Source of the DNA: CAZKUN01 sp964555935
GTDB lineage: Bacteria; Armatimonadota; Zipacnadia; Zipacnadales; VGFC01
Reading direction: 5' to 3'
NCBI GenBank assembly: GCA_964555935.1
Contig: CAZKUN010000018.1
Span: 1 to 63,271 of the forward strand
DNA length: 63,271 nucleotides
A program made the position numbers and the translations under genes. Under the pieces are notes generated by a model. The model did not search any database. It had not been told where the DNA came from and saw only the letters and a list, made by a program, of their open reading frames with translations. The first letter of the stretch is position 1. Every line of letters begins with the position of its first letter. Positions 50,176-58,435 of this stretch are shown here, one piece after another.

Positions 50176-50958
50176 ATGAGCATGAAGGATGTCGGTTGGG
50201 TCTGGGAAGGTCAGGGCCTTGATCCGGGCGTCGATCCATCGATCTTCGGCGTGGGCGAGGGTTGCCAGTACTTCGGCCTGAGCCGCGCGATCTACATCTT
50301 CCACCCGACGACCGAGCTTGCCATGCGCAAGCTCTCGTGGTGTGACGAGGTGTTGTGCGACATCAGCAAGTGGAAGTGGAAGCGGACCGACGATGGCGGA
50401 TGCGCGCATTGGGTCGATGCGACGGCCGAGTCGATCCGCAATGAGGCGACTCTTGTCGGCGAGCTGTCGACGACCTTTCCGAACATGTCCGGCGCGTTCC
50501 ATGACGACATGCTTGGCCTCGCCCGGCGCGAGAGCGTGACGCCTGATGAGTACGCCGAGGTATACGGAGCGCTGAAGAGCCAGAACCCGGATCTCGATCT
50601 GTGGGTCGTCGTCTACGCGCACGAACTCGCCGCCGACGAGTGGGCGGCGTTCGGCCAGTACATGGACGTCATCAATCTGTGGGTCTGGGAAGCGAAGGAC
50701 CTACCAAATCTGGATGAGTACATCGACCGCGCGCGGGCCCTCTTCCCAGGCAAGCCGCTCAACCTGGGGTGCTACCTGCGGGATTACCCGACCGTCGCGC
50801 CCGTGCCGATGGACATGGTGAAGTTGCAGTGGGAGACGTTGCTCAGGCACCTCGAAGCCGGCACCGTGGATAGCTACTCGATCCTCGCCGCCGTCCTCAT
50901 CGAGGGTCAGGAAGAGCAGGCGAACTGGGTCCGGGATTTCATCGCGGCGAACAGCTAG
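50176..50958 (+). CDS. Conserved-looking protein of unknown function, possible TIM barrel
   Basis: 260 residues. ATG 50176 is chosen because GAGGTGA (50164-50170, overlapping the cupin stop) lies just ahead of it. The sequence alternates strands and helices like a TIM barrel: GCQYFGLSRAIYIFHPTTEL, GAFHDDMLGLARRES (acidic pair after a strand), DLDLWVVVYAHELAADEWAA, YMDVINLWVWEAKDLPNLDE and PGKPLNLGCYLRDYPT. It is unusually rich in Trp and acidic residues. No signal peptide. I do not recognise a family, and a glycosidase-like or isomerase role would fit the operon with a cupin and the Tm-1-like protein. Its stop overlaps by four bases with the stop of the convergent lipoprotein gene. Confidence 0.6.
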   Translation: MSMKDVGWVWEGQGLDPGVDPSIFGVGEGCQYFGLSRAIYIFHPTTELAMRKLSWCDEVLCDISKWKWKRTDDGGCAHWVDATAESIRNEATLVGELSTTFPNMSGAFHDDMLGLARRESVTPDEYAEVYGALKSQNPDLDLWVVVYAHELAADEWAAFGQYMDVINLWVWEAKDLPNLDEYIDRARALFPGKPLNLGCYLRDYPTVAPVPMDMVKLQWETLLRHLEAGTVDSYSILAAVLIEGQEEQANWVRDFIAANS

Positions 50959-51572
50959 CGTGGCTTGCTGCTTGAGGTCTGCTGCATCTGCAGGCCCTGT
51001 TCCGGATACAGGACAGGATCGTCGATCAGCCACCGCCCGTCGATCTTCCTTAAGGCGACCGGCTGGATACTCGCCTGCAGCATCGCGCCGGGCGGGTGGT
51101 CCTCCATCGACAGGTCGGCGTAGACCTGCACGGAGGCCTCCGTCTCGCCGATCTCTCCGATCCGTACCACGATGTCTCTACCCCGGTCGTCACACCACAA
51201 GCTCTGGTTGCTTTTCCCGTAGACCTCGAAGACCTCATCCGTCTCGAACCACGGCGCGACCTGTTCGCGTGCGTCGGCGGTGTAGAGCCCGAGGCAGGCC
51301 GCCGCATCCTCAGACAGGCAGGCCTCGCGAAAGGTCTGGATGGCTTCGCGGATGCCCTCGGCCTCCGGATCTTCCTCTGCCTCCACCTCGGCATCGATCT
51401 TCGTGCCCGGCTTGATGGCGCTGACGGCGCGGAGTTCCTCGTCGGGAATGGGGGTGAGGGCTCTCTGCTGCGACTGCTGCTGCCGTGCGGGCGGCTCGGA
51501 GACGATCGGTCGGTTACATCCACAGAGGCATGCGGTCAGCAGAACCAATCCCGCGCACGTGATCAATCGCAT
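50955..51572 (-). CDS. Small lipoprotein with NTF2-like domain, unknown function
   Basis: 205 residues starting at ATG 51572 behind GAGGAGG. The N-terminus ITCAGLVLLTACLCGCNRP has a lipobox (LCG|C), so it is membrane-anchored outside the cytoplasm. A Gln/Ala linker (ARQQQSQQRALTP) and an acidic stretch (IDAEVEAEEDPEAEGI) lead to a domain of mixed helix and strands (IQTFREACLSEDAAACLGLY ... LRKIDGRWLIDDPVLY). This looks like an NTF2/SnoaL-type ligand-binding fold. Its start overlaps by ten bases with the end of the methyltransferase gene, making it the last gene of the four-gene minus-strand operon 50955-54623. Confidence 0.72.
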   Translation of the reverse strand: MRLITCAGLVLLTACLCGCNRPIVSEPPARQQQSQQRALTPIPDEELRAVSAIKPGTKIDAEVEAEEDPEAEGIREAIQTFREACLSEDAAACLGLYTADAREQVAPWFETDEVFEVYGKSNQSLWCDDRGRDIVVRIGEIGETEASVQVYADLSMEDHPPGAMLQASIQPVALRKIDGRWLIDDPVLYPEQGLQMQQTSSSKPR

Positions 51573-52297
51573 CTTCGTTCCTCCTCATGTCGGCAGACGT
51601 AAAGCAAACGGCCGGGGCGTTCGCCCGGCGGCTCGAGCGTGTCTCCGTCGTACTTCGTGAAGGACAACCCAAGGTCATCTAGCATCGCTTCGATCTCCTC
51701 GGCTCGGTAGCCCCGCTCGACGTGCTCCTCCTCGAACTGACAGCAGGCCCCCCCATCCCGGACGGTGCCCGAGATGAGCCCGCGGCCGAGGGCTGTCGTG
51801 GCGTCGAAACTCATCTCAATGGTCAGCGTGTGGTGGACGTCATCGATGGCCTGCGTGCGCTGCCACGCATCCTCGAGGCCCTCGTATGTATTCACGTCGA
51901 AGACGAGGCTGCCTCGCTCGGCCAGGTGGGTGTCCAAGCCGGCGAGGGCGAGCGCCAGGTCGGGCGGATCTGTGAGGTAGTTGAGACTGTCGAACATGCA
52001 CGTGACGACGTCGAACCGACGACCGAGACTGAACGTGCGAACATCAGCATGGTGAAGCTCGGCTTGAGGAGCATTCTCGCGGGCGAAAGCGAGTTGGTGG
52101 TGCGAGAGGTCAAAGCCCGACGCCTCGTATCCCGCCTCACAGACCTTCGCGAGCAGCGCCCCCGCGCCGCAGCAGGCGTCCAACCACGTGCGAGCCTCGG
52201 GATGCGCCACGTGCCGGACGAACGCCCAGACGTGGTCGGAGTAGAACGCCCAGTCGCGGTTGTAGACGCGGGCGAAGCCTTCGCCGTAGATGCTCAT
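51563..52297 (-). CDS. Class I SAM-dependent methyltransferase
   Basis: 244 residues. ATG 52297 overlaps the stop of the UroD-like gene (ATGA), which fixes the start. A TTG at 52306 is only a frame extension. The fold signature is clear: FARVYNRDWAFYSDHVWAFV at the N-terminus, motif I WLDACCGAGALLAKVCEAG, SGFDLSHHQLAFARENAPQ, FDVVTCMFDSLNYLTDPPDL and GSLVFDVNTYEGLEDAW. It fits the Methyltransf_25 group of small-molecule methyltransferases. It is cytoplasmic. Being translationally coupled to a UroD-family protein, it may act on the same substrate or a methylated sugar, but this is inference. Confidence 0.85.
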   Translation of the reverse strand: MSIYGEGFARVYNRDWAFYSDHVWAFVRHVAHPEARTWLDACCGAGALLAKVCEAGYEASGFDLSHHQLAFARENAPQAELHHADVRTFSLGRRFDVVTCMFDSLNYLTDPPDLALALAGLDTHLAERGSLVFDVNTYEGLEDAWQRTQAIDDVHHTLTIEMSFDATTALGRGLISGTVRDGGACCQFEEEHVERGYRAEEIEAMLDDLGLSFTKYDGDTLEPPGERPGRLLYVCRHEEERRCD

Positions 52298-53310
52298 CGC
52301 GCCCAAGGAGGCGGATCACCAGCAGCGATGAACGCCCTGCTCGCCGCCTCCTGGTACTTCGGATCGAGGCCGATCGCCTCGTTCGAGCCGTAGTAACCCG
52401 GGATGTAGCCCCCGCCCTGGGCCGCGAGCTTGTCGATGTATTCGCGGGCCGCGGCTTCGATGGTGGGGATGTCCTGGGTTTGGAGCGTGGACTGGATATC
52501 GACAGGCCCATAGAAGTGCATCTTCCCGCCAAATTCCTCAGCCAGGAAGTCGATGCCATGCAACTCGGGCTGATCGAACTGGCAGACGTTGATACCCACC
52601 TCAAGCCAGTCGCCGATCACGTCCTTCACGTACCCGCATGAGTGGAACCACACCGGCAGCCCACGCGAGTGAGCCGCGTCGCACAGGCGCTTGAAGATAG
52701 GCTTGAAGATCTCTCGGAACGATTTCGGGCTGACGAGAAGGCGGTCTTGGGTGCCCCAGTCCTCTCCCGACATTATGCCATCGACGCCGGCATCGGCCAT
52801 GCCGATGATTTCGGCCTCGCAGACGTCGGCGACGCGGTCGAGCAGGTCACGGACCTTATCCGGACAGAGCGCGACGTCAGCGAGGAAGTTCTCCATGCGG
52901 CGGAGGTAGCGGGCCGCGTTGAACGGCCAGTTGGCGCTACCGAGGACATAGTAGCCCTCTTCATGGAGTTGCTTGGTCTGGTCCTTGGTATTCTCGTAGA
53001 GCGATGGGTCGTCGGCTTGCGGGAATTCGTATTCGTCGAGCTGGGACCAGTCGTCCTCGATGACGCCGCGGGTCACCTCGCCCTTGGTGATGTCCTCGAG
53101 CCGCCCCCACGTGTTGCCCCAATCATCGATCATGTCCCACGTGCCGTCGGGCTTCTGCTCCCACCCGCGGCTGCGTGAGTTCTTCGCGCGCCCCCGCCCA
53201 ACCGTGCGCAGGTCGCAAGGGAATTGGCCGCCCATGCCCCATGGAACGCGAGGCGGACCGGCGAAATCGAGACTCATCTTGACGATGTTGCGAGGTGTCA
53301 TCTCGGGCAT
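52294..53310 (-). CDS. UroD-family protein, possible corrinoid-type methyltransferase
   Basis: 338 residues from ATG 53310 behind GGAGGGG. It starts MPEMTPRNIVKMSLDFAGPP, the family's first-helix pattern. YVLGSANWPFNAARYLRRME, VCEAEIIGMADAGVDGIMSG and EDWGTQDRLLVSPKSFREIF are typical of MtaA/UroD-like barrels. GLPVWFHSCGYVKDVIGDWL contains the H-x-C element that binds zinc in MtaA-type methylcobamide methyltransferases. GINVCQFDQPELHGIDFLAE and MHFYGPVDIQSTLQTQDI complete the barrel. The heme-pathway UroD role is unlikely in this context. It is coupled upstream to the GH29 gene (21-base gap) and downstream to a methyltransferase (4-base overlap), hinting at handling of a methylated sugar after fucosidase action. 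Confidence 0.85.
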   Translation of the reverse strand: MPEMTPRNIVKMSLDFAGPPRVPWGMGGQFPCDLRTVGRGRAKNSRSRGWEQKPDGTWDMIDDWGNTWGRLEDITKGEVTRGVIEDDWSQLDEYEFPQADDPSLYENTKDQTKQLHEEGYYVLGSANWPFNAARYLRRMENFLADVALCPDKVRDLLDRVADVCEAEIIGMADAGVDGIMSGEDWGTQDRLLVSPKSFREIFKPIFKRLCDAAHSRGLPVWFHSCGYVKDVIGDWLEVGINVCQFDQPELHGIDFLAEEFGGKMHFYGPVDIQSTLQTQDIPTIEAAAREYIDKLAAQGGGYIPGYYGSNEAIGLDPKYQEAASRAFIAAGDPPPWAR

Positions 53311-53331
53311 GTGTCCCCTCCGGTGATCGCG

Positions 53332-54623
53332 CTACGCGAGCGCAAACTTCAACGTCCATGCGTGGTCGCACGGAGCGACTGCGGGCATTGTCACGGTGCG
53401 GCCTGAGCAACTCAACGGCGCCGATGCGCCGAGCAGCGCAACCTCGGAGGCGGGCGCCATGGGCAGGTCGATCGCTCCGGGCATGGTCTCCCCCTCGTCG
53501 GCGAGGTAGATGGCGTAAGCGTCGCCGCCGCGCTGAGTGAAGCGCAGCTTCCCTTCTGCATACGGCGCAAGAGGGCGGCTGCCGTGGATGGCCTCCGCGC
53601 TAATCTCCATCCAATCACCGATCTCCCTCATCCGGGAAAGAGCTTCCGCGGGCAACGTTCCTTGCGGTGAGGGACCGACGTTGAGCAGCAGGTTGCCGCC
53701 CTTCGCGACGACGCCGACGAGCAGGTGGATCAGGTCGCGGGTCGACTTGTAGCGATCGTCGGGCTTGTACGACCACTGGTCCCCCATCGTGATGCAGCTC
53801 TCCCACGGCGTGTCGAGAATCGGGTCGTCCGGCACTTCNNNNNNNNNNCGGGCGTGAGGTAGTTCTCATTACGCCCGCCGACGGTGCGGTCGGCCATGAT
53901 CAGTCCCGGCTGGTGTCGGCGCCCCATCGCCGCGATTTCGTCCATGCGGATGTCCTGGTTTGGCGGGCGGACCTGGCCGCCGTCGAGCCAGAGGATGTCG
54001 ACCGACCCGTAACCGGTCATGAGTTCCTCAATCTGAGCGTGGACGAACTGCACGAACTTCTCCCACAACTCCGGTTCGGCGTGAGTGTCGTAGTTGGGAT
54101 TGCGCGTCTTTGCCGGGCGGCCCGGCGCCCAGTAATACGGCACGTGCCAATCGGATTTGCTGAAGTAGGTGCCCACACCAAAACCTCGCGCGCGGAAGGC
54201 GTCGAACACTTCCTTCGCAATGTTGGCGCGCGGGTTGGAGCTGAACGGGCAATCCGGATGCGTGACGCGGTAGTCCGTCTGGCGCGTGTCGAACATGCTG
54301 AAGCCGTCGTGATGCTTCGTCGTGAAGACCACGTACTTCATACCCGCGAGTTCCGCCGCTTCGGCCCACGGTGCGGGGTCGAAATCCACGGGGTTGAACG
54401 TGCGGTTGAGCGCGAAATAGTCCCGTTTAAAGCGCTCCATGTCCTGGTCGCGCTCCACCCATGGCGCGAGATCATCGGCGCGCGCCCACTTGTCCTCCTC
54501 CACGAGCGGCCACGATTCCAAGCAACCCCACTGGCTGTACGGTCCCCAGTGCATGAAGAAGCCGAACTTCAGGTCGCGGAACCACTCGAGTCGGTCGTTG
54601 AGCCAGTCTGGTTGCGTTGACAT
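53332..54623 (-). CDS. Alpha-L-fucosidase, GH29 family, interrupted by a scaffold gap
   Basis: Starts at ATG 54623 behind GGAGG. DRLEWFRDLKFGFFMHWGPY, MKYVVFTTKHHDGFSMFDTR and DILWLDGGQVRPP (nucleophile Asp in WLDGG) are GH29 hallmarks. After NENYLTP come ten N (53839-53848), then EVPDDPILDTPWESC, KGGNLLLNVGPSPQGTLPAE and a short C-terminal beta domain. The known bases need a gap of length 2 modulo 3 to stay in frame, so ten is only a placeholder. Five bases would give the usual TPEQEVPDD. There is no signal peptide, in contrast to the GH29 at 24567, so it may be cytoplasmic. First gene of the minus-strand operon with UroD-like, methyltransferase and lipoprotein genes. Confidence 0.88.
53839..53848. 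other. Assembly gap (10 N) inside the GH29 gene
   Basis: Ten N mark a scaffold join. The flanking protein segments belong to one enzyme and suggest that very little sequence, perhaps five bases, is missing. Confidence 0.95.
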
Positions 54624-54727
54624 ATCAGCCTCCGATCGCATGGCGCTCCAACCGCGTTCCAGGGCGGCAAGGGGGCTACCTTCCCCGGATGGGAGGAAGC
54701 AGGCTGGCGCGTCGTGAAGTAGCGCGC

Positions 54728-57166
54728 ATGGGATCGATCATTGCGGCGTGCGTCATGGTGGTGGGCTCAATGGCCGGCGCGGACGAGTTAGGCCCGGTCG
54801 GCGCGGCTCATGTCAGCTTCGACCCGGCGCGAGGGCTGTCGGGTATCGAGGCGACGGTGAACGGCGTCACATTCCGGCCGCTCGATGGCGCAGGCGATGG
54901 GCTGGATGTTGACGCGGAGGTCCAGGACGACGTGCTCGTGCTGACCGTGACGAGCGATGCTCCCGTGACGGAGGGAATCGACGCCGGCGTCGCGACGGGT
55001 CTAGGCGAGTGGCGGCGGCTCGACCTCAGCCGATACGCAGAGCCATACGGGCAGCGTTGGTGGCCAAAGACGGTCTACAGCGTCGATGGCGACTTCTGGT
55101 TCACCGCCCACTGGGTGATGGAACAGAGCAGCGGCACAAAGTGGGTGGCCACCGACGAGCACAACCATGGCACAGACCCATTCCCAGCGGCGCTGAACGT
55201 CGAGTACTCCCCCGACACCGACGGCAAGTACCTGCCGATCCACGAAGTGCTCGAACTGAGGTTCTCGCGCGATCTATGGGACGTCGTGCCAGAAGTCAAG
55301 CAGGGCCCGAGCGAGTACAGAGACTTCCTCAACCAGGCAGTCTTCGTCGATCTCTGGGGGAATGAACCGATCGCGGAGACGCGGCACTTCCTGGAGGTGC
55401 TGAAGCGCGTCGGGGGCGATCGGGTCCCGTTCTACACCATACTGCAGAGCTGGTCGTGCGCCGGCTGGGACGCCCTCTTGCCCGACTCGATGTGGCTGCC
55501 CGACTATCCGCCAGGGATCGGCGTCGGCACGGTCGACGAGATCCGCGAGGTCTGTGAGCTGGGCAAGTCGATGGGCCGATTCGGCTTCCGGACAAACTAC
55601 CGGATTCTGCGCGAGGTCTCACCAAGTTACAGGCGCGGATTGGCGCACTATGCCGTCGATTCGGAGGCAAATCGCCTCGACTATCTGCGCCCCGCCGACT
55701 GGCTGCCTGTTGCCAGGCGGGCCGACACGGAGATCCGCTACACGTGGGCGCCGAATGCCTGCTTCACCGACCAGATGACATCCAGCGCCTCGCCATGGCT
55801 GTGGCATGATTACGCGGCCAAGGGTGGCTCGCGCTCAATGCGCGAGACGATGTCGCACCAGAAAGCCCTGGCGCGGACGATGAAGCGCACGTTCGGCGGG
55901 CCGCTCGGGAGCGAGAGCCTCAGCGACCAACACATGCTGGGCGAGTTCGTCGACACGGGCGATTACGCTGTACACAACGGGCACAGCCGGCTTGTCTCTC
56001 CGGAATACAAGCTCCGGCGGCTGCACGAATTGAGCGGCTTCCACGGCATGGGCTTGATGTACCGATTCTACGAGATGCCCCCGTACGACGCATTCCACAA
56101 GAGCATGACGACGTTCAACGATGACCACGCGCAACTCGATGACTACCGCGCGATGCAGATCATCTACGGGAACGGCGGGTACATCTGCCGGGGCTTCGCG
56201 AACTGGCGCTACTACCTGACCGAGCTGCTGCTGGTTGGGCATCTGCAGCCCCACTACTCCGGGCAATCGGTCGCGGACGTGCGGTATTGGCACGAGGGCG
56301 CGTGGGTCGACCTGGAGAGAATGGTCGAGGGCGGGAGCGTTCCGAGCACGCTTGCTTGGGCGGAGCCGACCAAGGCCTTTGAGCGGATCTGGGTGACCTA
56401 CGAGAATGGCTTGCACGTGATGGTCAACCGCAGCGATGACCCAATGGACTCCGGCGATGGCATCACGCTCCCGAAGGCCGGGTGGATCGTCTGGAACGAC
56501 GACCAGACCGTGCGCGCGTACTCCGCCTACCCGCCGCGCACGGAGCATCGCGTCGATTTCCTCAGCGACGACGAGGCGAAGATCCAGTACATCGACCCGC
56601 GCGGCGAGGAGATACCCGGCGCGACCGAGCCGACGTTGTGGATCGATGGTGAGATCGTCCTGACGGCTGATCCGAACGCAGGCACGGTCACCATCGATGG
56701 CGAGACGATCGCGCTCGACCTGCCGAAACCCAAGCCGCTGACGGAGATCGACTTCACCTTCGACACGGACATCGAGGGCTGGCGCCCCGTGCGAGGGATG
56801 CGATCCGCGGAGTCAGTCAACGGCAAGCTCGCTATCGACGTGGTTGCGCCTGGCACGTACATGCACTCGCCGCCGCTGAGGGTGGATGCGAGCGCCGTGA
56901 GTGCGGTCGAGATTCGCATGAGAGTCGTCGCCGAGGGCGCCAAGCCGAGCGGGCTGTACTTCACAACCGAGGAGGCGCCGAACGTCTGGAGTGACAAGCT
57001 CCAGAACTTCGACGTAACGGCAGACGGCGAGTGGGCGACCTATCGGTTGGAATTAGGCGAGCATCCGCTCTGGCAAGGGCAGACCATCACGGGGTTGAGA
57101 CTCGACCCCGTGCGAGGCGCTGCCGAGGCCACAATCGAGATTGACACCATCAGAGGGGTGCAATAG
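54728..57166 (+). CDS. Secreted putative glycoside hydrolase of an unassigned family
   Basis: 812 residues. ATG 54728 is where the signal peptide begins (GSIIAACVMVVGSMAGADEL). The frame upstream overlaps the divergent fucosidase. It has an N-terminal beta-sandwich (~25-190), then a probable TIM barrel: DRVPFYTILQSWSCAGWDAL, VDEIREVCELGKSMGRFGFR, IRYTWAPNACFTDQMTSSAS and GPLGSESLSDQHMLGEFVDT (Glu/Asp after a strand, candidate catalytic). FHGMGLMYRFYEMPPYDAF and NGGYICRGFANWRYYLTELL follow. The layout recalls DUF5696 and GH101-like enzymes but no firm match can be claimed. The C-terminal ~130 residues form a carbohydrate-binding-like jelly-roll (DFTFDTDIEGWRPVRGM ... ITGLRLDPVRGAAEATIEID). First gene of a plus-strand operon with UroD-like, HzsA-like and transpeptidase genes. 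Confidence 0.6.
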   Translation: MGSIIAACVMVVGSMAGADELGPVGAAHVSFDPARGLSGIEATVNGVTFRPLDGAGDGLDVDAEVQDDVLVLTVTSDAPVTEGIDAGVATGLGEWRRLDLSRYAEPYGQRWWPKTVYSVDGDFWFTAHWVMEQSSGTKWVATDEHNHGTDPFPAALNVEYSPDTDGKYLPIHEVLELRFSRDLWDVVPEVKQGPSEYRDFLNQAVFVDLWGNEPIAETRHFLEVLKRVGGDRVPFYTILQSWSCAGWDALLPDSMWLPDYPPGIGVGTVDEIREVCELGKSMGRFGFRTNYRILREVSPSYRRGLAHYAVDSEANRLDYLRPADWLPVARRADTEIRYTWAPNACFTDQMTSSASPWLWHDYAAKGGSRSMRETMSHQKALARTMKRTFGGPLGSESLSDQHMLGEFVDTGDYAVHNGHSRLVSPEYKLRRLHELSGFHGMGLMYRFYEMPPYDAFHKSMTTFNDDHAQLDDYRAMQIIYGNGGYICRGFANWRYYLTELLLVGHLQPHYSGQSVADVRYWHEGAWVDLERMVEGGSVPSTLAWAEPTKAFERIWVTYENGLHVMVNRSDDPMDSGDGITLPKAGWIVWNDDQTVRAYSAYPPRTEHRVDFLSDDEAKIQYIDPRGEEIPGATEPTLWIDGEIVLTADPNAGTVTIDGETIALDLPKPKPLTEIDFTFDTDIEGWRPVRGMRSAESVNGKLAIDVVAPGTYMHSPPLRVDASAVSAVEIRMRVVAEGAKPSGLYFTTEEAPNVWSDKLQNFDVTADGEWATYRLELGEHPLWQGQTITGLRLDPVRGAAEATIEIDTIRGVQ

Positions 57167-57196
57167 ACGGGCCACTACGTTGCTTGAGGTGAACGC

Positions 57197-58432
57197 ATGT
57201 CGATGCCGGAGACTGACAGACAGATCCTGAGGGATCTGGCCAAGCAGGTTGCCGGGATCGCCGCGGACCCAGTCCAGGACGAGAAACGGGAACTCTGGCG
57301 CAAGCTCAACGCGCTTGAGCCCGTCCGCCCGCTGGTGCTGATAGGCCCCGACACGTGGCACGAGATGGGGCACGAGATCCCGCGCGAGTGTGAGGACGAC
57401 TGGGCGCGCGGGCAAGAGTGGGGCCTGAGACTCGCGATCTGGTTCTGGGAGAACATGCCCGACGACCGGATCAATAGCGGAGTAGTCCATAGCCCCATCC
57501 AGGCGTGGGACACGGGGTACGGCATCGAGGTGGATCACACGCGCCCCGACCACATTTTCGGCGCCGCGATGTACAACTCGGTCCTCGACGACGACGCGGA
57601 TCCCGAGAAGATCATCGCCATGCCCGAGGTCTCCGTCGACTGGGACGCGACGGAGCAGACGTATGAGCGATTGAGCGAGCTATATGACGGTATCATGCCG
57701 GTCGAAAAGACGGGCCTCTTGGGCCACTGGTTCGCGATCATGGACGATCTGATCCAATGGCGAAGCATCGAGCAGGTCTATATCGATATGCTCGACCGAC
57801 CCGAGTGGGTACACTCCTGGATGAACCGGCTGACTGATTGGCACATAAGCCGGCTCGACCAGCATGAGGAACTCGGCACGCTGGCCCTGAACAACAAGGG
57901 GACGAACGTTGGGCCTGGCGGGAGCGGCTACACGGACTTGCTGCCCCAGCCGGATCTGAACGGCGGGCCCGTGCGAACCGTAGACCAGTGGGGCTTCGCG
58001 ACGACGCAGATCTTCAGCGAGGTCTCCCCGGAGATGCATGACGAGTTCGCGGTCACGTACGAGAAGAGATTCCTCGACCGCTTCGGACTGAGCGGCTACG
58101 GGTGCTGCGAGCCACTCGACGACAAGGTCGACATCCTGCGCAAGATCCCTAACCTCCGGCGCGTCAGCATGAGCCCGTGGGTCGACTGCGCGAAGGGCGC
58201 CGAGGCGCTTGGGACCGATTACATCTTCTCCTGGAAGCCGAACCCGGCCATACTCGGCATGGTGACGTGGAACGAGCAGCTCGTGCGCGACCAGGTGCGC
58301 GAGTGCCTTGAGAAAACGCGCGGTTGTCGAGTCGAGATGCTCATGAAGGATCTTCACACTTGCCGCGGCGAGACGTGGCGCATGTTCGAGTGGGTCCGCA
58401 TAGCGATGGAACTAGCCGAGGAGTATGCCTGA
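57197..58432 (+). CDS. UroD-family protein (long, divergent type)
   Basis: 411 residues from ATG 57197 behind GAGGTGA. This is a recognisable divergent branch of the UroD/methionine-synthase-like barrel superfamily. It has the N-terminal ILRDLAKQVAGIAADPVQDE and RELWRKLNALEPVRPLVLIG, then WVHSWMNRLTDWHISRLDQH, EFAVTYEKRFLDRFGLSGYG and the characteristic CCEPLDDKVDILRKIPNLR followed by VSMSPWVDCAKGAEALG. The paired Cys in GCCEPLD may bind metal. There is no export signal. Members are numerous in planctomycete- and Armatimonadota-like genomes and their reaction is unknown. It lies 30 bases after the putative hydrolase gene and three bases before the HzsA-like gene. It shares little sequence with the other two UroD-like proteins here. 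Confidence 0.8.
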   Translation: MSMPETDRQILRDLAKQVAGIAADPVQDEKRELWRKLNALEPVRPLVLIGPDTWHEMGHEIPRECEDDWARGQEWGLRLAIWFWENMPDDRINSGVVHSPIQAWDTGYGIEVDHTRPDHIFGAAMYNSVLDDDADPEKIIAMPEVSVDWDATEQTYERLSELYDGIMPVEKTGLLGHWFAIMDDLIQWRSIEQVYIDMLDRPEWVHSWMNRLTDWHISRLDQHEELGTLALNNKGTNVGPGGSGYTDLLPQPDLNGGPVRTVDQWGFATTQIFSEVSPEMHDEFAVTYEKRFLDRFGLSGYGCCEPLDDKVDILRKIPNLRRVSMSPWVDCAKGAEALGTDYIFSWKPNPAILGMVTWNEQLVRDQVRECLEKTRGCRVEMLMKDLHTCRGETWRMFEWVRIAMELAEEYA

Positions 58433-58435
58433 ACA

